A stretch of DNA of 64,000 bases from Vanilla planifolia (taxonomy: Eukaryota > Streptophyta > Magnoliopsida > Asparagales > Orchidaceae). Below, piece by piece: positions 59,277-64,000 of the stretch (position 1 is its first letter; each line of letters starts with the position of its first letter). The notes below the pieces were generated by a model, which saw only the letters and a list, made by a program, of their open reading frames with translations, ran no database searches and was not told the DNA's origin. Where the stretch lies: the NCBI GenBank assembly GCA_023846275.1, contig CM043871.1, positions 26,752,569 through 26,816,568 of the forward strand. Direction: 5' to 3'. A program made the translations under genes and the position numbers.

Positions 59277-61480
59277 GAAAGTCACTTAGCAGTTTTCTTG
59301 CTGTGGATGGTAATAATGAGTTTCTCTGCACACATGCTTGCAGTTTGATGCTTGTTTCATCCACTTGTCAAGGTTATTGCTGAGTCACAGTTTAATTGTT
59401 ACTTAAAAAATGTAAGTATGCAATTCTATGTGAAATCTTAGCTACTTGATCTTTTTATAACCTTTTTACAAAGTCTTGTTTAAACTATTAAAATTGTTTA
59501 TCTAACAATTTCCATGATGAAACATTGATTTTCTGCATTCCATTCTGGTTATCTTCTATGATTTACTTTAGTGTATAATATTTTTTTCCTATTTTTATAT
59601 GTTTTCTTGTGAAATTTAGGTTGGCCTAGGCATTACTATTTAACCTAGTTACATGTATTTAATTTTTGTTGTGCTGGTATTTCTTAAGTGATTTTATTGG
59701 GTTGCTACAAGTGAAATAAGATTATACCAATTTGATTGTTAATCTTGAAGGTTTTGTCTCTTCTGACCATTTTTTCCTCTCAAATTATTTTCTGATTTTG
59801 CCTTGCTTTATACTTCTTTCTATTTTAAATATGTTTGAATTCCTTTATTGAAGGTGATTTAGAAGTCCCTTCATCAAATGTGACTTTTGCATGCTCGAGT
59901 TTTTTTTTTTGCAAATTAATTTTTACTATCATTGTGGTGTTGTGTAATATTAATGACCAATTTACCCTGCCTTCATTTGAGCTTGTCTCCTATTTTGTAG
60001 CCATCCATTTAATTGGCAAATTAGGTTTAGCTCTCCCAAGCACAATTTGTATCATGGCTCCCACACCTTGATGTTTTGTCGCTGTTGAATATATTTGACC
60101 ATGCTTTTATGGTAGCAAACAAATACTAGCTTGCAATTGATAAGACACCTTGACAAACTATTTAATCCTTTGTTGAAACTTCGACATTTATTGGAGTTCA
60201 TCTTTAAAATGTTATTTTTACACGAAAGTTCAGAAATATGAAACTATATTCCAACATTTTTATTGTTGGTTTTAGTTTTAGTTGCATGATGAAAATTTTA
60301 ATTAGGTGGTTTTTTTGTTTCACTGTTTGATATTGATTTTGATTAATTTAAAGTATTTTTAATTTTTAAATATGATAAAATATTAAATCAAAAGATTGAG
60401 TCAAATTAAATGTTTTAGTATTACATACCAAACAAATGAAATATTTGTGAAAAGGTAACAATTTCTAAAATTAATTCATTTGTAAATATAATTTTAGTTG
60501 CATTATAGCAAAAAAATTTCCTTTGAAAGAAAGGAAGCTTTGGTTTATTTCCTTTTATAATAAGTAATTTGCTTCCTTATTTTGGAAAAGAGAATTTTTG
60601 TTTTATGTTGCTATTCTCTTTTTTGCCCTTGTTACCTCTATTGTATTGCCTTGTCATTACATCTCTACACATCGTTGACTTGCAACCCTTTTTCTTTTCT
60701 ACACTTCCCCACCTTGCGGTCACTCTACATTCCTTTGCCTCATTGTATCTTGCTATTTTGTCAGGTCTCGTCGCTTTGCTAGTAGTTGCTAAGCCTTTGC
60801 TTACACCCTTACCATCTCATGGTTTTTTCCACTGCAATTTATTTTCATATGTTTTTGTAGGTTTTGGTTATCGAACTGTTCCTCGACAATTTTGTTGAAA
60901 ATAATCGACCAATAGAGTTTTGAACTACTGTTAACGAAAACAAATTCAAAACCAATGATTTGTAATTGTTTGAACCTATAGTTCAAACTTGTCTATTCAC
61001 CTGATTTCCAAAGTCAAGGGATCTATGTACCTATTAGCAATAATTTGAGACACATGTACATGATGTAATTTTTTTCATTTATTTCTTGTCTAATGCAAAG
61101 AGAATATGGAAATTGAAGTATGAATTGTACTTTTAAGAATTAATGATTTATATTGTAAGCAGAGATTAGCCATGAGTTAGCACTTGGGTATGTTTCTTTG
61201 TCCGGATGTTGAAACTGAAGTAGAAAGGTTGAGTGGGCCATGCCTTTTTTTTTTCTTCACTTTGCAAACTTAGTTTATTGTTAATAAAATAATGAATGCA
61301 ATCTGCAGTTTAATTTCACTTATATAATAAAACCTGTGCCTATCATTCTTTGTATATAGGGTATTTTTGAATTACCAAAAGACAGTTTATGTCATCAGGC
61401 ATACACTAATATTATTTTTCTGAGATTGTCTTATTAAAATAATTTTTTTCGTACAAATTTTCAATTTTTTTTCTCTTGAT
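59277..61480. other. 3' flank of the CFIm68-like gene, T-rich non-coding DNA
   Basis: T-rich sequence that likely begins with the 3' UTR. Frames such as 60569-60898 are rich in Leu and Phe because of the pyrimidine bias and show no family features. Confidence 0.55.
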
Positions 61481-61487
61481 TTAAGTC

Positions 61488-61745
61488 TTGGATGGGTCCA
61501 ATTGGTTGGATCATCAACGTGATGATTTACTTCACTAGTGAGGTCTTTGGTTCAAGTTTAGGATGGCTCAGTTGTGGCCGGGAATAGAAGGAAAAGAATA
61601 GAAGAATCATTTGACTCTTTCATGCATGCTTCGCTCGGCTTAAGGGGACATAGCTCAGTTGGTAAAACTTCACTCTTGCAGTTGGGTCGTTGCAATTACT
61701 GGTTTGTTGTTTAATTGTCCAGCCGGTAATGATAGCATCTTTTAC
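61488..61745 (+). repeat. tRNA-like sequence, candidate SINE
   Basis: GGGTCCAATTGGTTGGA (61494-61510) resembles a tRNA A box, and GAGGTCTTTGGTTCAAGTTTA (ending 61560) a B box, at about tRNA spacing. A second A-box-like start, GGGGACATAGCTCAGTTGG, lies at 61644-61662. No acceptor stem can be closed, so these are not functional tRNA genes. Ends and poly(A) tail were not identified. Confidence 0.45.
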
Positions 61746-62900
61746 CTGAACTGATGGTTCGTTTTTTCTAAGGAATGGGGAAGATGACTGAAATGGTAGT
61801 TCTAAGTATGACTAATTTTATGGGTGTAATCTTGTAAAAGAAATGCTGATATTGTGAGAGTTGGAAAGAAATTTAATTGGTTGGTTAACTGAGAATTTTG
61901 TTTTAACAATTTAAGTAATTGATGCCCATGCTTTTCCAACCTTGACATGCCCTCTTTTCTGATAAATTCAGGTCATGACATGCTATTTATGATATTAATT
62001 TGTTGGTTTATAAGGAAAGGAAATTTTTATTTTGAAGTCTATTTGAGGAAGACAAATCTCTTTTGGTATCAGAAATGAAGTGTTGTGCAGTTGGAATTTC
62101 TATCATATCTGCACGTTGTCTTTATTTCAAAAACATGAGTTTGCATAAAATGAATGTTTTATCTTGGTGATTTGCTTCTGTAGTTCAACATCCACCAGAT
62201 TTCAATGTCAATTTTTTGTAGTGGGGAAATTTGGAGCCGTACAGGAATTTTTCTTGTTGATGGAATAGAAACTGAGATGGAAATTATTCTTGATAGGCTT
62301 GTTAGAAGATGTTTCTCTATCATTGTCACAGACTTCTTGTTAGTCCTTTAAGCATTTGCAAGATGGCTCTTTTATAATCTTTTAAATATTATTTTTGCAT
62401 TCCATCTAACATATTTTATCCTTTTGAAATCGGAGTATGTTTTACACTAAGGTATAGAGTTTGACATGGATTTGGGTGTGCAATTTCATATGGGTACATG
62501 CATAGTTTTGATTGGTATGGCTGATGGAATGGGTGTTATCTTATGAATCAACACATGGGCACAACATTGCAAATGTATCTAAAATGGAAGTAGTGCACAA
62601 TTATTGAGATGAGCAAATACAAGTGTAGCAAGCAAGTTTGGAGAGTACTAGTGGGCTTATGTTATAGGTATTCTTACTGGCATTAGGATTTTTTTTTGGT
62701 GGGAGATAACTTTCAAAATAGATTTAGAAATGGGGTTTCCAAAGGATGGTTTGAGAAGGAAATTTTGGAAAATGAGTTTAATGTGAAGGAAGATAGAATT
62801 TTGGTGAAAAATGTTAAATTGAAATGGTTTAAAGAGGAGTTTTTTTCAAATGGAGTTTACAACTCTTGACAAACAAAGTAGAACTATATTGAAGAAAAGA
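61746..62900. other. T-rich non-coding DNA
   Basis: No recognisable exon, RNA or repeat. The right end may be the U3 part of the copia-like LTR described next. Confidence 0.45.
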
Positions 62901-64000
62901 GGCATCTCGGTGTAACTATATTTTATTCTTATTCTTTTGGCTATTGTGTGTGTGTGTGTATTATGTCAACTTTTATAAGAGTTAAAGTTAGAAGACTAGT
63001 TTTGTTTTCTTTTCAAGTTCTAGTGAAGATCTTACGTGTTGGTGTTTTTCATGGAAGGGTTTCATGTAAATCATTGTGCATGATGTTTTGTTTTTCTTTG
63101 CTGCATTGTTTCTTTGTCGTTGTGCTATGAAGTGTCTATGTTGAATGCAACATCTTTCGCTATCATTTGAGCGATAAAAGGTGTAGTTGTTTGTGTTAGA
63201 GTATGAGTGGTTTATCTTGAAGAGTTTATTTATGACTTATTTTGGTGTATCATTAATGTTTGAGAGCATATTATCCAAACAACTGGTATCAAAGCATCTC
63301 ATAATAGAGTTTGGTGTTTTTTAGGAGATAGAACTTCCAATCGAGTAGCTTTTTTTAAGTTGGTTTTACTTTTTTATAGTCGAAGGCAAAAAAGTGAAGA
63401 TGGCGAGGTTCGAGGGCAACAACTTAAATTTATACAAAATCTAGTTAAAAGATCTCCTTTATAAGCATCCTCTTCATCTCTTAAGCAATGATATTAGGCA
63501 TAAAGAAATTGGAGAATGGTTGATGTTTATTGTTGGGCTTTGAAGGCAAGGGACATTACATACAGTGTGATCATGTTGTTATGGTACGAGCAAGTAAAAA
63601 TCCAAGGGTTGTAATGCTTCATGACCCAAGGAGTTTGGTTGTAACGACTTGACGTCGTGATTACTTAAAGGTATGAGTTATTTCTTATTTGGTAGCAAGA
63701 GTTGCCTTTGATTTCCTATTTTTTCGTTGGCATGCATTATTTCGAGATGTCGTGAGTTCCCGTCGGCAAGCATTTGTGTGCCGTTTCGCCATCTTGTCCT
63801 CGTCCTATGAAAAAGGGAAAATCTAGAAAAAAAAGGAAAACCAAGAAAAATACGAAGAGGGGGAAATTGTTATATAGAAGAAAAAAAGTTTGAGAGAAGG
63901 AAATATTGCAACAAAAAAATTAGAATATATGTTTATATAGTTGGGAAAAAACATATAAAAATGGGGGGGAACCCACAAGAAAAGGATATGAAGAATTATT
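62900..64000 (+). mobile_element. Left end of a copia-like LTR retrotransposon, running off the window
   Basis: ACTGGTATCAAAGCATC at 63282 resembles the tRNA-Met primer-binding site and follows a stretch ending CCAAACA, as an LTR end would. At 63400 an ATG opens MARFEGNNLNLYKI, then a stop, then LKDLLYKHPLHLL, similar in layout to the N-terminus of copia gag. The LTR start is not determined (a TG repeat lies at 62946-62959). The other LTR would lie to the right of the window. Confidence 0.5.

Noticed and set aside
57612..59289. Several long frames overlapping the CFIm68-like gene on both strands
   Set aside because: They are shadows in other frames; the RRM and charged tail fix the true frame.
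60569..60898. 109-codon hydrophobic plus-strand frame
   Set aside because: Leu/Phe richness follows from pyrimidine-rich DNA; no start context, domain or splice structure supports a gene.
61643..61720. Functional tRNA gene
   Set aside because: The D-arm-like start is present, but acceptor and T arms cannot be paired, so only a tRNA-derived repeat is suggested.

Overview
This is nuclear DNA from a flowering plant. It carries nine plant protein genes with GT-AG introns, long AT-rich introns and intergenic DNA, and decayed LTR retrotransposons. Several first exons (ACY1, NTR, DAO) and the arabinogalactan gene are much richer in GC than the downstream exons. That 5'-to-3' gradient is typical of monocots, so I infer a monocot, but cannot name the species.

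Layout. 1-4667 (-): damage-control phosphatase of the DUF89 family, nine exons seen, 3' end outside the window. 5719-10805 (-): aminoacylase-1-like M20 amidohydrolase, four exons. 12012-16062 (-): THA8-like PPR protein, two exons. 17066-20729 (+): PsbP-domain protein 3, eight exons, divergent from the PPR gene. 22085-25493 (-): NADPH-thioredoxin reductase, two exons. 27962-43017 (+): DAO-type 2-oxoglutarate dioxygenase, three exons separated by introns of 7.8 and 6.3 kb. 43657-46190 (-): iojap/RsfS-like protein, five exons, convergent with DAO. 47571-48041 (-): classical arabinogalactan protein, one exon. 48.0-57.3 kb: gene-poor AT-rich repeat DNA. 57384-59276 (+): CPSF6/CFIm68-like RRM protein, one coding exon. 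59.3-64 kb: T-rich non-coding DNA, a tRNA-like (SINE-type) sequence and the left end of a copia-like element.

Mobile DNA. A gag-only Ty1/copia-type element with two diverged ~1.6 kb LTRs (28961-34547) sits in DAO intron 1, in the same orientation as the gene. A Ty3/gypsy reverse transcriptase-RNase H relic lies at about 55350-56420, and possible LTR fragments lie near 35.2-35.6 kb and 62.9-63.3 kb. Short tandem repeats include a 106-bp (AT) run upstream of the iojap gene, a ~63-bp minisatellite at 52.3 kb and a 24-bp minisatellite in a PPD3 intron.

The genes do not form a pathway. Three of them (THA8-like, PPD3, iojap-like) encode proteins whose families work in organelle gene expression or the thylakoid, and the thioredoxin reductase has a possible mitochondrial presequence. 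I found no CRISPR array, bacterial operon or clearly new biological system. The most unusual structures are repeats and transposon relics. Exon boundaries were read by eye from conserved family motifs, GT-AG sites and phase; UTRs and transcription starts are not determined.
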